DNA from: CAZJYI01 sp964550025
GTDB taxonomy: Bacteria > Verrucomicrobiota > Kiritimatiellia > UBA8416 > CAYOBW01
Length of the DNA: 64,000 bases
NCBI GenBank assembly: GCA_964550025.1
Contig: CAZJYI010000014.1
Coordinates: 1 to 64,000, forward strand
Direction of reading: 5' to 3'
Shown here: in pieces, positions 36,068 through 46,000 of the stretch
How positions within the stretch are numbered: the first letter of the stretch is position 1
How the letters are laid out: the number at the start of each line of letters is the position of its first letter
Translations under genes and position numbers: made by a program
Notes under the pieces: generated by a model
Told to the model about the DNA's origin: nothing
Database searches by the model: none
The model's input: the letters and a program-made list of their open reading frames with translations, nothing else

Positions 36068-37423
36068 ATGACCAGACCGACGAACGCGTTTTCAATGGCG
36101 ATGCTCCTTGCTGCCAGCCTTTGCTGCGCGGCCCCACGACCTAACATCGTAGTCCTTTTCGCCGACGACCTCGGTTACGGGGATGTCGGGTACCAGGGAT
36201 GCACCGAGGTGCCGACGCCGAACATCGACTCGATCGCCAAGAACGGCGTTGTGTTTTCCTGCGGATATGTCACTGCGCCGGTCTGCGGTCCCTCGCGTGC
36301 CGGTTTGATGACCGGCCGCTATCAGAACCGCTTCGGATTCGAAGACAACCCCGGACCCTTTCGGCAACGGAAAGACGTGCTCGTCGGCACCCCGCTGGAC
36401 GAGAAGAACATGGCAGAACGGCTCAAGGCCCACGGTTACGTAACAGGGATGGTGGGCAAGTGGCACGAAGGCAAGGATCCGCGTATCGAGCCGCACAACC
36501 GCGGATTCGACGAGTGGTTCGGTTTCAACAACGGCGCGAGCGAGTACTTCGTGCGCGACAATCCGAAGAAGATGCTTGTGCGGAACGGCGAACCGGTGAA
36601 GGCGGAACACCAGTACCTGACGGGGGCGTTGGGGCGGGAGGCCGTGGCATTCGTGGAGCGATGCGCTGCCGCGGATCTCAGCTCTCAGAGCTCAAAGCCG
36701 TTCTTCCTGTTCGTGCCGTTCAACGCCGTGCACGGTCCGCTTCAGGCGATAGAGCAGCAGAAGGAACGTTTCGGCGCCATCCAAAACGAGAAGCGTCGCA
36801 CCACGGCGGCGATGCTCTGGTCGTTGGACCGCAACGTCGGCAAGATCCTGGCCGCGTTGCGCAAGCATGGGCTTGAGAAGAACACACTCGTCTTCTTCCT
36901 CAGCGACAACGGCGGCAAGCCGGGCGGCAACTACTCGTACAACACGCCGCTGCGTGGAGAGAAGGGACAGCTTCTCGAGGGTGGCATCCGCGTGCCGTTC
37001 TGCATGCAGTGGGAGGGCAAGCTGCCTGCCGGCACCCGTGTCGATTTCCCGGTCATTTCGCTCGACATTCTCCCCACCGCGCTCGCCGCCGCCGGGGCCG
37101 CAATCCCCGATGGGCTGGACGGTATCGACCTGGTACCGCATGTCTTGGGCAAGAAGCCTGGCCCCGAACGGATTCTGCACTGGCGATTCCTGTACCAGTG
37201 GGCGGTCCGCGACACCGAGTGGAAACTGGTCAAACCCAAGAACGAGACCGAGATGCTCTTCCGCATCTCGGAGGACATGTGCGAGAAGAACGACCTGATC
37301 CGAACCCACCCCGAGATCGCCACCCGACTGCGCCAGGCACACGAGGCGTGGGCCGCGACTCTCATGAAACCGCAGTGGGGCTGGCAGCCCGCGTTCTGCG
37401 GGAAGATCCGGGTTGAAGAGTGA
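36068..37423 (+). CDS. Secreted type I sulfatase, sulfatase 2
   Basis: 451 aa with GGGAGGAGA just upstream. A short signal peptide (MAMLLAASLCCAA) precedes RPNIVVLFADDLGYGDVG and the maturation motif VCGPSRAGLMTG with Cys73 for formylglycine. FFLSDNGGKPG supplies the later metal-binding Asp-Asn. The compact length and the LGYGDVGYQG start resemble arylsulfatase A / N-acetylgalactosamine-sulfatase-like families. It lies downstream of the GH94 and lipoprotein genes with hairpin repeats between, so it may have its own promoter or be read through. No anaerobic or FGE-type maturation enzyme is in the window. Confidence 0.92.
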   Translation: MTRPTNAFSMAMLLAASLCCAAPRPNIVVLFADDLGYGDVGYQGCTEVPTPNIDSIAKNGVVFSCGYVTAPVCGPSRAGLMTGRYQNRFGFEDNPGPFRQRKDVLVGTPLDEKNMAERLKAHGYVTGMVGKWHEGKDPRIEPHNRGFDEWFGFNNGASEYFVRDNPKKMLVRNGEPVKAEHQYLTGALGREAVAFVERCAAADLSSQSSKPFFLFVPFNAVHGPLQAIEQQKERFGAIQNEKRRTTAAMLWSLDRNVGKILAALRKHGLEKNTLVFFLSDNGGKPGGNYSYNTPLRGEKGQLLEGGIRVPFCMQWEGKLPAGTRVDFPVISLDILPTALAAAGAAIPDGLDGIDLVPHVLGKKPGPERILHWRFLYQWAVRDTEWKLVKPKNETEMLFRISEDMCEKNDLIRTHPEIATRLRQAHEAWAATLMKPQWGWQPAFCGKIRVEE

Positions 37424-37647
37424 CGTACGAAAGACGCGGCCACCTCACGACGAGCACCGGCAGCGACCGGGTTGCGGACAGAACCCGGACACGAGGACCA
37501 TCCCCCCGCACCGCGTGCCACCTGCCACCCGCCACTGGAACGCGCGCCCCATCTTGACACCCGCGGCTTTGACGTGTATTGAGTGGAGGCTCGTTATACC
37601 GTTGGTTTCACCGTCGAAGCGTGGAAGAACAGCAGGAGGACACGACG

Positions 37648-38763
37648 ATGCGGAACGTGATGATCGCCCCGAGAAGGTATGTGCAGGGAAGAGACGTGCT
37701 CAAGGAAGCGGGCACCTACATCGCCGCGATCGGCAAAAAGCCGATGGTACTGTGGGACGCAACCGTGAAGGGGATCGTCGGCGAGACGCTCCTGGCCAGC
37801 CTGAAAGAGGCTGAACTGGATGTCGTCGACGTCGACTTCCAGGGCGACTCCACCAAGGGGGAAGCCGCGCGCGTGGCGCAGATCATCAAGGACCAGGGCG
37901 CCGACATCGCCATTGGGGTGGGCGGCGGCAAGACGCTGGACACCGCCAAGGCCGCGGCGGCCGAGGCAGGCGTGAAGACGGTGACGATCCCGACCATCGC
38001 CTCCAACGACTCCCCCACCAGCTCCTTCACCGTGTGGTATGACGATGACGGCAATTGCACCGGCTTTGAGAGCTGGGGCGTCAACCCGGACCTCGTGCTG
38101 GTCGATTCGCAGGTCATTGCGAACGGACCGGTCAAGGCGTTCGTGGCGGGGATGGGCGACGCCCTGGGAACGTGGGTCGAAGCCGAAGCCTGCTTCAAGA
38201 CGCGTGCCGGCAACCTCGCCGGCGGAAAGGCCACCATGGTGGCGACGGCCATCGCGGAACTGGCTTACGACGTGCTGATGGAGCACGGCGTGGAAGCCAA
38301 GCGCGCCGTCGAAAAGAACGTCGTGACGCCCGCTGTCGAAAAAGTCATCGAAGCCAACGTGCTGATGTCGGGTCTTGGATTCGAGAGCGGCGGCGTGGCC
38401 ACGGCGCACATGGTGGCCAACTGCCTGCCCTCTTTCCCCGAGTGCCACGGTCTGATGCACGGTGACGAAGTCGGCTTCGGCATCATCACCCAGCTCTGCC
38501 TGGACGATGACATGCCGGTGCACGAAGTACGCGCCATCGTGGACTTCATGATCGCCATCGGCCTCCCCGTCTGCTTTGCCGACATCGGCCTCGAGGGTGT
38601 GACCCGCGACCGGCTTCAGACCATCGGCGACATCTGCGGTGGCGAAGGCTCCCTCTGCGCAAACCACCCGTTCGATGTAACGGCCGAAGACGTCGTTGAC
38701 GCGATGATTGCGGCCGATGCGCTCGGAACCGAGCGCAAAGCGCTGGCCGGGAGCGCCGGCTGA
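37648..38763 (+). CDS. gldA: Glycerol dehydrogenase
   Basis: 371 aa from ATG 37648 with AGGAGG upstream. It is an iron/zinc-type NAD-linked dehydrogenase that oxidises glycerol to dihydroxyacetone. IGVGGGKTLDTAKA binds NAD. Metal ligands appear in GMGDALGTWVEAEAC (Asp), GGVATAHMVANCL (His) and HGLMHGDEVGFG (His). IPTIASNDSPTSSFTVWYDD is the GldA-specific segment. Its stop overlaps the next start (TGATG). The pairing with a glycerol-3-phosphate dehydrogenase points to glycerol or glycerophosphodiester use. Confidence 0.93.
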   Translation: MRNVMIAPRRYVQGRDVLKEAGTYIAAIGKKPMVLWDATVKGIVGETLLASLKEAELDVVDVDFQGDSTKGEAARVAQIIKDQGADIAIGVGGGKTLDTAKAAAAEAGVKTVTIPTIASNDSPTSSFTVWYDDDGNCTGFESWGVNPDLVLVDSQVIANGPVKAFVAGMGDALGTWVEAEACFKTRAGNLAGGKATMVATAIAELAYDVLMEHGVEAKRAVEKNVVTPAVEKVIEANVLMSGLGFESGGVATAHMVANCLPSFPECHGLMHGDEVGFGIITQLCLDDDMPVHEVRAIVDFMIAIGLPVCFADIGLEGVTRDRLQTIGDICGGEGSLCANHPFDVTAEDVVDAMIAADALGTERKALAGSAG

Positions 38764-40460
38764 TGCAGAACCGCGCACAGCAACTGCAGCAGTTGCGCGA
38801 CAAACCGGACGTCCCCGTCCTGATCGTGGGCGGGGGCGTCATCGGCGCCGGACTCTTCCGCGACCTCGCACTGCAGGGCGTCAACGTGCTGCTGGTCGAC
38901 AGAACGGATTTCTCTGCGGGCTGCAGCGCCGCCCCGTCGCGCATGATTCACGGCGGGCTCCGCTACCTGGAGTTCGGCGAGTTCGACCTCGTCAGGGAAT
39001 CCGTGACCGAGCGCAACCGGTTGCTGCGGAACGCGCCGCATTATGTGCGGACGCTCCCCACGACGATCCCGGTTATGTCGCGCTTCTCGGGCCTCGGGCA
39101 CGTGGTCGGCAAGTGGGTCGGCTACAAGTGCCCGCGCCCGAACCAACGCGGTTCCGTCCTGGTGAAGATGGGCCTTACCATCTATGACTGGGTAAGCCGC
39201 AAGACGCGTGTCATGCCCAAGCACTCCTTTGCGTCACGGGCGGCGTCCCTGGCGCGACGCCCGCTGCTCGACCCCGACATCAGGTGCACGGCAAAGTACT
39301 ATGATGCGTCAATCAGCTACCCGGAGCGGCTTTGCCTCGAACTCATCCTGGACGGCGAAGCACAGGGCGAACACGCCCGGGCGGTAAGTTACCTGTCGCT
39401 CGCGGGCGCTTCGGGCGATACGGTCTCGCTCCGCGACGAACTGACCGGCGACCAGGTCGAGGTGAAACCCGGCATTGTCGTCAACGCAACCGGCCCCTGG
39501 ATCGACTTCACTAACGGCCGGCTGGGGCGCAAGACGGAGATGGTGGGCGGGACGAAAGGGGCGCACCTGATTCTCGATAATCCCTCCCTGGTCGAGCAGC
39601 TCGACGGGGACATGGTCTTCTACGAGACGCCGGAGGGACGCGTTTGCATCACGTTCGCCTGGTTGGGCAAGGCGCTTATCGGCTCCACCGATATTCGCAT
39701 CGACGACCCGGACGAGGCGGTCTGCGACGAGGATGAGATCGACTACATGCTGAAGGCCATCAAGGTCCCCTTCCCCGACCTCGAGATAGACCGGTCACAG
39801 ATCCTCAGTAGCTTCTCGGGCGTCAGGCCGCTGCGCAGCATGGCCGCGAAGACAACGGGACAGATGAGCCGCGCTCACCTGTGCGAAGTCCAGAAGCCGG
39901 ACGACACGGTCGGCTTCCCGGTCTACAACATGATCGGCGGAAAGTGGACGCCGTTCCGGGCGTTTGCCGAGCAGGTAACCGACAAGCTGCTGGATGCGCT
40001 CGGGCGGACGCGGCAGACGCGGACGGAGGACCTGGCCATCGGCGGCGGAGCGGGTTATCCGCGGGACGACAACGCCCGCCGGCAGTGGCTGGCCGGCATC
40101 CATGCCGACACGGGCATTGCCGAGGAACGCCTGTCGACGTTGCTCGATCGCTACGGGACCCGGGCGGCGGAAATCGCGGCCTACACGGTGCAGGAACCCG
40201 ACGAGCCGCTGAACGGTCTCCCCACGTATACGCGGCGCGAGATCGAGTGCATCGTCCGCAACGAACGCGTGTACCACCTCACGGATCTCGTTCTGAGGCG
40301 AACGGCAATCGCGCTTCTCGGGGACCTGACCGCCCCGCTGTTGGACGAACTGGCCGCGATTGCGGCCCCGGTCCGTGGCTGGTCGGAGGAGGAAACGCAG
40401 GCCGACGTGGAAAGAACAAAGGAGATCCTGAAAACCAGGTTCCATGTGGATCTGGGATAG
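38763..40460 (+). CDS. glpD: FAD-dependent glycerol-3-phosphate dehydrogenase
   Basis: 565 aa. It oxidises sn-glycerol-3-phosphate to dihydroxyacetone phosphate and passes electrons to quinone at the inner membrane. The FAD site is VLIVGGGVIGAGLFRDLALQ, followed by SRMIHGGLRYLE, the flavin-shielding and substrate motif of the GlpA/GlpD family. GVRPLRS and YNMIGGKWTPFRAFAEQ are conserved in the C-terminal part. Its ATG overlaps the gldA stop. A GlpA-type assignment is possible, but no glpB/glpC follow. Confidence 0.9.
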   Translation: MQNRAQQLQQLRDKPDVPVLIVGGGVIGAGLFRDLALQGVNVLLVDRTDFSAGCSAAPSRMIHGGLRYLEFGEFDLVRESVTERNRLLRNAPHYVRTLPTTIPVMSRFSGLGHVVGKWVGYKCPRPNQRGSVLVKMGLTIYDWVSRKTRVMPKHSFASRAASLARRPLLDPDIRCTAKYYDASISYPERLCLELILDGEAQGEHARAVSYLSLAGASGDTVSLRDELTGDQVEVKPGIVVNATGPWIDFTNGRLGRKTEMVGGTKGAHLILDNPSLVEQLDGDMVFYETPEGRVCITFAWLGKALIGSTDIRIDDPDEAVCDEDEIDYMLKAIKVPFPDLEIDRSQILSSFSGVRPLRSMAAKTTGQMSRAHLCEVQKPDDTVGFPVYNMIGGKWTPFRAFAEQVTDKLLDALGRTRQTRTEDLAIGGGAGYPRDDNARRQWLAGIHADTGIAEERLSTLLDRYGTRAAEIAAYTVQEPDEPLNGLPTYTRREIECIVRNERVYHLTDLVLRRTAIALLGDLTAPLLDELAAIAAPVRGWSEEETQADVERTKEILKTRFHVDLG

Positions 40461-40514
40461 GACGGCAGCCGAGGAAACGCCCTCTGGAAGAGAGAGAGAA
40501 CAGATAACGATAGC

Positions 40515-40588
40515 GGTCGACGATAACGGTGGACGATTCGGAGATTCCGGTCCCTCGTCGACCTTCATCGTCGCCGTTATCGTCGACC
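40515..40588. repeat. 15-bp perfect inverted repeat
   Basis: GGTCGACGATAACGG (40515-40529) is mirrored at 40574-40588 across 44 nt. It lies just upstream of the URO-D-like gene and could be a hairpin or a regulator site. Confidence 0.8.
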
Positions 40589-40625
40589 GATCCTCAAGTT
40601 GTCTCAGACAAGTCGGGAGGAAGCC

Positions 40626-41663
40626 ATGACTGAACTGACATCCACCGAACGCGTATTGCGGGTGCTTCGCCGGGAAGAGCCCGATCGCGTGCCGCACTTC
40701 GAATGGCTGATCGACCGGAACGTGCGCGAGGCCCTGTGCCCCGGTTGCGGAGACCACAATGCGTTTGCCGTCAAGATGGGACACGACGCCGTACTGGTCG
40801 GCCCACGGTTCGACAAGACGCAGATCGCGCCTGACCGCTGGCGCAGCGAATGGGGCTACGTGACACAGAGCACGGCGGAGGAGCACGGCATCGAAGTCGA
40901 ATCCCCCATCAAGACGATGGAGGACCTGGACCGCTACGAGCCCCCCGACCTGTACGCGCCGGGGCGCTTTGATGCCATCGACGAGGCGGTCAAGGAGTTC
41001 AAGGGGAAAATCGCAGTCGGCGTTCATCTCAACGACGTGTTTTCGCTTCCGCGCTACCTGTTGGGCATGGAGCATCTGCTGATGTGCATTGCGCTGGACC
41101 CCGAGCTGGTGCGCGCGCTGGTGGACATGTCGGTCGAGATCAACCTGAAACTGGCGAAGGAAGTCGCCGCGCGGGACGTCGACTTCGTCTGGACCGGCGA
41201 CGACTACGCGAGCAACACGGGGCCCATGATGTCTCCGCAGCACTTTCGCGATATCTTCTACCCCGGCCTGTGCCGCGTCATGGGTGGTTTCAAGGAGCTC
41301 GGCCTACCAATTATCAAGCACACGGACGGGTTGCTCTGGCCGATCATGGACATGATCCTCGACTCCGGCATCGACTGTCTCGACCCGATCGACCCGCAGG
41401 CGGGCATGGACCTCGCCGAGGTGAAGGCGAAATGTGGCGACCGGGTGGCCTTGAAAGGCAACGTCGATTGCGCGGCAACGATGACGTTCGGCACGCCGGA
41501 AGACACTGTAGAGGAAACGAAGCGTGTCCTGCGCACCGGTGCGCCGGGCGGCGGCTTCATCCTCTCGTCGAGCAATTCAATCCACTCCGCGGTGAAACCG
41601 GAGAACTACCTGGCGCTAATGCAGACATGGAAGGAGTTTGGGGGGTATCCGATCTCGGTGTAG
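40626..41663 (+). CDS. Uroporphyrinogen decarboxylase (URO-D) superfamily protein
   Basis: 345 aa from ATG 40626 with GGGAGGA upstream. The fold signature ERVLRVLRREEPDRVPHFEW at the N-terminus and IKHTDGLLWPIMDMILDSGI, VALKGNVDC in the barrel are those of the HemE/MtaA/CmuA superfamily. It is unlikely to be HemE itself, because it lacks the HemE N-terminal RAGRYLPEY-type motif. Relatives transfer methyl groups via corrinoid proteins or act on unknown substrates, and many are found in PVC sugar-utilisation clusters. No corrinoid protein gene is adjacent. Confidence 0.85.
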   Translation: MTELTSTERVLRVLRREEPDRVPHFEWLIDRNVREALCPGCGDHNAFAVKMGHDAVLVGPRFDKTQIAPDRWRSEWGYVTQSTAEEHGIEVESPIKTMEDLDRYEPPDLYAPGRFDAIDEAVKEFKGKIAVGVHLNDVFSLPRYLLGMEHLLMCIALDPELVRALVDMSVEINLKLAKEVAARDVDFVWTGDDYASNTGPMMSPQHFRDIFYPGLCRVMGGFKELGLPIIKHTDGLLWPIMDMILDSGIDCLDPIDPQAGMDLAEVKAKCGDRVALKGNVDCAATMTFGTPEDTVEETKRVLRTGAPGGGFILSSSNSIHSAVKPENYLALMQTWKEFGGYPISV

Positions 41664-41710
41664 GTGGGACGATGGACTATGGACGACGGACAACAGAGGA
41701 GAAGGCATCG

Positions 41711-42508
41711 ATGAACAGACGCACGATCATCACCGCAGCGGTAGCGGCACTCATTCTCGGGAACATGGCACTCCTGCGCGCAGAGGACGGCAAGCAGCTT
41801 CTGGAATTGCGGAAGTACACTTTTACCTCGCCGGAAAAGCGCGAGGCATTTGAGGGGTTTCTAAAGGAAGCTGCCATTCCCGCGCTGAACCGGGCCGGCA
41901 TCAAGCCCGTCGGCGCATTCAAGTTGCTGGCGGCCGACAATCCCAAGCTGAAACTGAAGGGGACCGCTGCAGACGAGCTGTACCTGTTGCTGCCCTTCGG
42001 TTCCGCCGAGCCCCTGCTCGGGCTCCAGTACACCCTCGACGGCGACCAGGCGTATCAGAAAGCCGGCGCCGGTATCCTGGACACGCCCAAGAAGGACCCC
42101 GCCTACAGCCGCATCGAGAGCTCGCTGTTCCTGTCCTTCAACGGGATACCCAAAGTCGAAGTCCCGACCACGGTGAAGAGCCGCATTCTGCAGTTACGGA
42201 TCTACGAGAGCCACAACGCCGACCGTGCCCTGCGCAAAAAAGAGATGTTCGACGACGGCGGCGAGCTCGCCCTGTTCCGCGAGGTGGGCATGGACCCTGT
42301 CTTCTTCGGCCAGGCCATCGCGGGCACACTTCTGCCGAACCTCACATACATGCTGAGCTTCGAGAACGAGGAAGCGAAGAAAAAGGCCTGGGACACGTTC
42401 CTGAAACACCCGACCTGGGACAAGCTGAAGAAAGACCCCAAGTACAAAGACACCGTGTCGAGGATCACAAACCTGATGCTGCGACCGGTGGCTGGCTCGC
42501 AGATCTAG
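41711..42508 (+). CDS. Exported NIPSNAP-family protein
   Basis: 265 aa. A signal peptide (TIITAAVAALILGNMALLRA) is followed by two NIPSNAP-type ferredoxin-like modules: LLELRKYTFTSPEKREAFEG and later RILQLRIYESHNADRALRKK, each opening with the family ELRxY pattern. Function of the family is poorly known. It follows the URO-D gene by 47 bp of low-complexity sequence and is probably co-transcribed. Confidence 0.88.
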   Translation: MNRRTIITAAVAALILGNMALLRAEDGKQLLELRKYTFTSPEKREAFEGFLKEAAIPALNRAGIKPVGAFKLLAADNPKLKLKGTAADELYLLLPFGSAEPLLGLQYTLDGDQAYQKAGAGILDTPKKDPAYSRIESSLFLSFNGIPKVEVPTTVKSRILQLRIYESHNADRALRKKEMFDDGGELALFREVGMDPVFFGQAIAGTLLPNLTYMLSFENEEAKKKAWDTFLKHPTWDKLKKDPKYKDTVSRITNLMLRPVAGSQI

Positions 42509-42535
42509 AGCACGGGTCGTCGTGGAACGGTCCCT

Positions 42536-42580
42536 GGGGCGATTGGTGAGGGAGAGGAGTGGGATTACGATTGGGGAAGG
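42536..42580 (-). repeat. 45-bp dispersed repeat, copy 2
   Basis: It begins GGGGCGATTGGTGAGGGAGA on the plus strand and is the inverted counterpart of 23052-23096 with one mismatch. Confidence 0.85.
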
Positions 42581-42715
42581 AAGCACTGTCGCGCACAACG
42601 TGAGATCTTCGCAGGAGGAGAAGGTCCTCCACGGAAACACGCAGAGCTCATGAAGCAGATGGGAAGGTCTGGCTCGATGCCTTTTCCCCGCCCTGCTCCT
42701 CCCTACCCATCCTTG

Positions 42716-42892
42716 CCATTGCCCATGAGACGATAACGTTGGAGATTGCGGCTGTGATGAGGCTGCAGTGCATTCCCGCCCTTCGTCTTTGCCGTAGTCT
42801 TTACCCTAATCTGCGCAGGGAAAGACAAGGGTAAAGACTACGGCAAAGACGAAGGGCAATCTCCGCAGTTCATCCCTACTCGTGGGCAATGG
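42716..42892. repeat. Nested inverted repeat: 30-bp perfect inner, 14-bp outer arms
   Basis: The inner arms 42778-42807 and 42828-42857 are perfect reverse complements around a 20-nt loop; the left begins GCCCTTCGTCTTTGCCGTAG. Outer arms CCATTGCCCATGAG (42716-42729) and CTCGTGGGCAATGG (42879-42892) pair with one mismatch. It could be a bidirectional terminator between the convergent NIPSNAP and transglutaminase genes, or a non-autonomous mobile element; no flanking target duplication was seen. Confidence 0.85.
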
Positions 42893-43023
42893 AAAGCCTA
42901 CCCCTCACCGGGAGCACAAGGGCGCGAGCAGAGGTAGAATCTCCGATTCCCGAGAAACGCAGTTCCCAAGAGGATCGAATCCGCAATTGCCGAGCCCGGT
43001 CTCCCCCATCCGCGGGACCCCGC

Positions 43024-46000
43024 TCACTCCTCCACGCTGACCATGATGGTGCGCGTGGACGGGTGGTTGATCCTGCGGCTGATTTCGAGCAGGTTGCCGT
43101 ATTGCGCGGCGGGAACGACCGCGCTGTTGAAATCGACCTCACGTTTCAGCGTCACCACGAGGCGGCCGTCCTCCTGCCGCGATTCCTCCGTCGTGAAGCG
43201 CAATCTCCCCATCTCGGAGGGGGCCTGCCAAACCAGGTCCCCCGGAACGAGCTCCAGCGTCTTCGCGGACTTCGGGAGAATGACCCGGGTCGTCGAAGTC
43301 GCCTTCAGGGGTGACCTGCGATACAGCGCGTTGGTGCGGTTGTCGGACCGTAGCGGCAAAATGTCGCCCAACTGGGCAGGCACGGTCAGGTAAAGGTATT
43401 TCCCCGAACGAACGGCGTAGCGGGAGGCCATTGCTTCGAAACGCTTGACGCCGGGATAGACATCATAGTCGGTCGTCAGGTCCGTCTGCGCAACGGCGCT
43501 CTGCGAGAGTTTGCTGACAAGTGTCTGGAAATGCCGCTTGCGTTCCTCGGGCGGCATCTCGGTGAACTCGCGGCGAAACGCGCCATACGCTGTCCCGTGA
43601 TAGTGCCGCTCATAGCCGATCACGGTATCCCCGGAGTCCGACACCTCCAGCGTGAAGTCCGTCAGCATCCGGTTTTCCATGCCGGGCAGCGAGCGAATCG
43701 TGATGTTCTCCCCGCTCATGGTCATACCGGGCCGTTTGTCGTGGGTTGTCACGCCCGGCTGAGCGTACTGGTCCGTGTCGTTCAGGAAGATATCCGTCTC
43801 GCCGGCCTTGACCCGAACCAGGACAGCGTCAAACAGGCCCCGTTGCGGACAGGTGACAAACGGTCTGTGCAGCGACTCCATGTAGGCGCCGGCATTCGAC
43901 GCCAGCACGAACTCGGGTTCGAATCCGGCTGCTCGAAGCATCGCGTACAGGACAACGGCGCGATCGGCCCCGTTACCGTAGCCCTCGGCCAGCGTCTTGT
44001 CCGCGGCCGTGACGGCCGACAACGGCATCGCGGTGAACGGCGGCCCCGCGGGGCGCACGTTCTTGGCCACGTAGTCCCTGATTGCCGCGGGGCGGAGCTC
44101 GCGGGGGGCCGTCGACTCCATCAGCTTCGCCGCCACGGACTCGGTCTTCGGCTGTCCCGATGCGGCGGCCAGAAGCGTCCGGTGCAGGGCATCGAGGTAC
44201 GGCTTCCAGGTTCCGGTCGAGACAAACACGGACGGGTTGAAGCTCCACCACGGCGGAAGCGAGTCCTCCCGCGGAACGGCTTCCTGCGCGCCCGCCGACC
44301 ATCGGTAGATGACGCGTTCGCCACGCTCCTCCTGCGAGAAGTCCATCGCACCGCCGGTCAGGTCAAGCACATTGGGCGGCAGCGACCGCGGCACCGAAAG
44401 CGAGAGTGACCGGTCGTCAATGGGATCGAAGCTGCGCAATGAATGCACCATCGCAAAGAAGGGAAACCCGCGGTTTTCATAGACGACCTCATAGTCGATG
44501 ACGCTCCCGACGTCCACACCCGGCAGGCTGACGACCATGGTCTTGGCGGCCGGGTAGCGCGGCGCGGCGCCGACCCAGGCGGCATCCATGACGTTGATCT
44601 CCTCGTCGGAAATCTCGTGGACCTTGCCGTCAGCGGCGGTGACGCGAACGGTGCCGAGGCGCACGGTCTCCCACGCGGGGTTGTAGTTGAGCTTCAGTTC
44701 CGAGTGCTTCTTCTTGCCCCCGTATGTCAGGACCTTCTTGCGAACATGCCGCGTGGACGTCCAGTTGCCCGCGTCTTCAAAGACGACCTGGGTTTCGTCC
44801 GAGAGGATGCGCACGTCGTGCGCCGGCTCCGTTTCCCGGACAGAGGCAAAGACGGGGCGTTTGCGACGGTCATACTCCATGTCCTTGAGTATCTGCTTCA
44901 ACACCAGGTACTCGGCGGGGGAAAACTCAACCGTGTTGAGGAGGAACTCCCCGGACGCGGATAGTGTGCCGTTGGTCACGGACAGCTCGGCGGCGAACGT
45001 TACGCGGTTGGTGTCGACAGGGGTGTAGTCGGGGCTGACCATCAGTTCGCCGACGGCGCCGCCGAGATCGATGCTGAGCGTCTCCCTGACTCCGCAGGCC
45101 ACGTCCGTCTCAAGCGGGTACTTGCGTTTGTCGAGCCCCGCTTCGCGCAGAACGAAGTTCACGAAGCCGACGCCGGTTCCGAGCCACGGCGGGGAGAGGA
45201 TACTGTAGTCGTCGCCCTCGACGAGGTAGTCGCGTGTCTTGTAGGCCAGGCTCACCGCAAGCGGTTCGGACGTATCCTGCATGTCCTCGGGACTCAGCTT
45301 GAACCGCGTAAGGCGCGCCCCCGGCACGCGGCGCTTCACGACCCCTTCGAAGAAGCGCCGGCGTTCCTCCGGCTTGATCCGCGAGAAGTAGCTCCGGTAC
45401 ACGTTGTCGTTGATGCCGCCAAAGCGCAGCTTGCTTTCCATCTGCAGGCCGCCGTTGCTTCCCAGGCGCCCCGTGCTCTCGACGACCATCAGGTTGTTGG
45501 TCGCGGGAATGATCGGGGACGTGCGCAGCGTCTCGCCCTCGGGATGCGCCACGAGGTAGCTCTGGTTGCAGAGGTAGGCAGGCAGCAGCTCGGCCGTGCT
45601 CTCGTCGGTGGGATCCATCAGAATGTAACCGCCCTGCCCGTCCTCGGCGGCAACAATGGCGTGATTGAAATAGGGCTGCGGAACTTCCTCGTCCTTGCGC
45701 GGACCATTGTGGATGAGCACGGGATAGGCCGGGATATCGGCCATGCGCAGCATCACGGCCAACAGGGCCGCCTTGTCGCGGCAGACGCCGTAGCGGTTCT
45801 CGAAAGTGATCTTGACGTCGTGCGGCTCGTAGCCCGGGGCCTCGGTCTCGGTTGTGATGCCCATATAGCGGATCTGCTGCGACACAAACGTGAACAGCGC
45901 CTCGATCTTCTCCCGGCGGGACGCCGCCTCCTTCGTCAACGCTTCCGTCTTCTCCCGCATCTCCGGGGTTACCTTCTCCAGGTGCGGCAGGCAGAGGTTC

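Larger units (their letters stand above)
42509..43023. other. Intergenic, repeat-rich
   Basis: 515 bp between convergent genes with no ORF of interest. It contains the second 45-bp dispersed repeat copy and a large nested inverted repeat (42716-42892). Confidence 0.7.
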
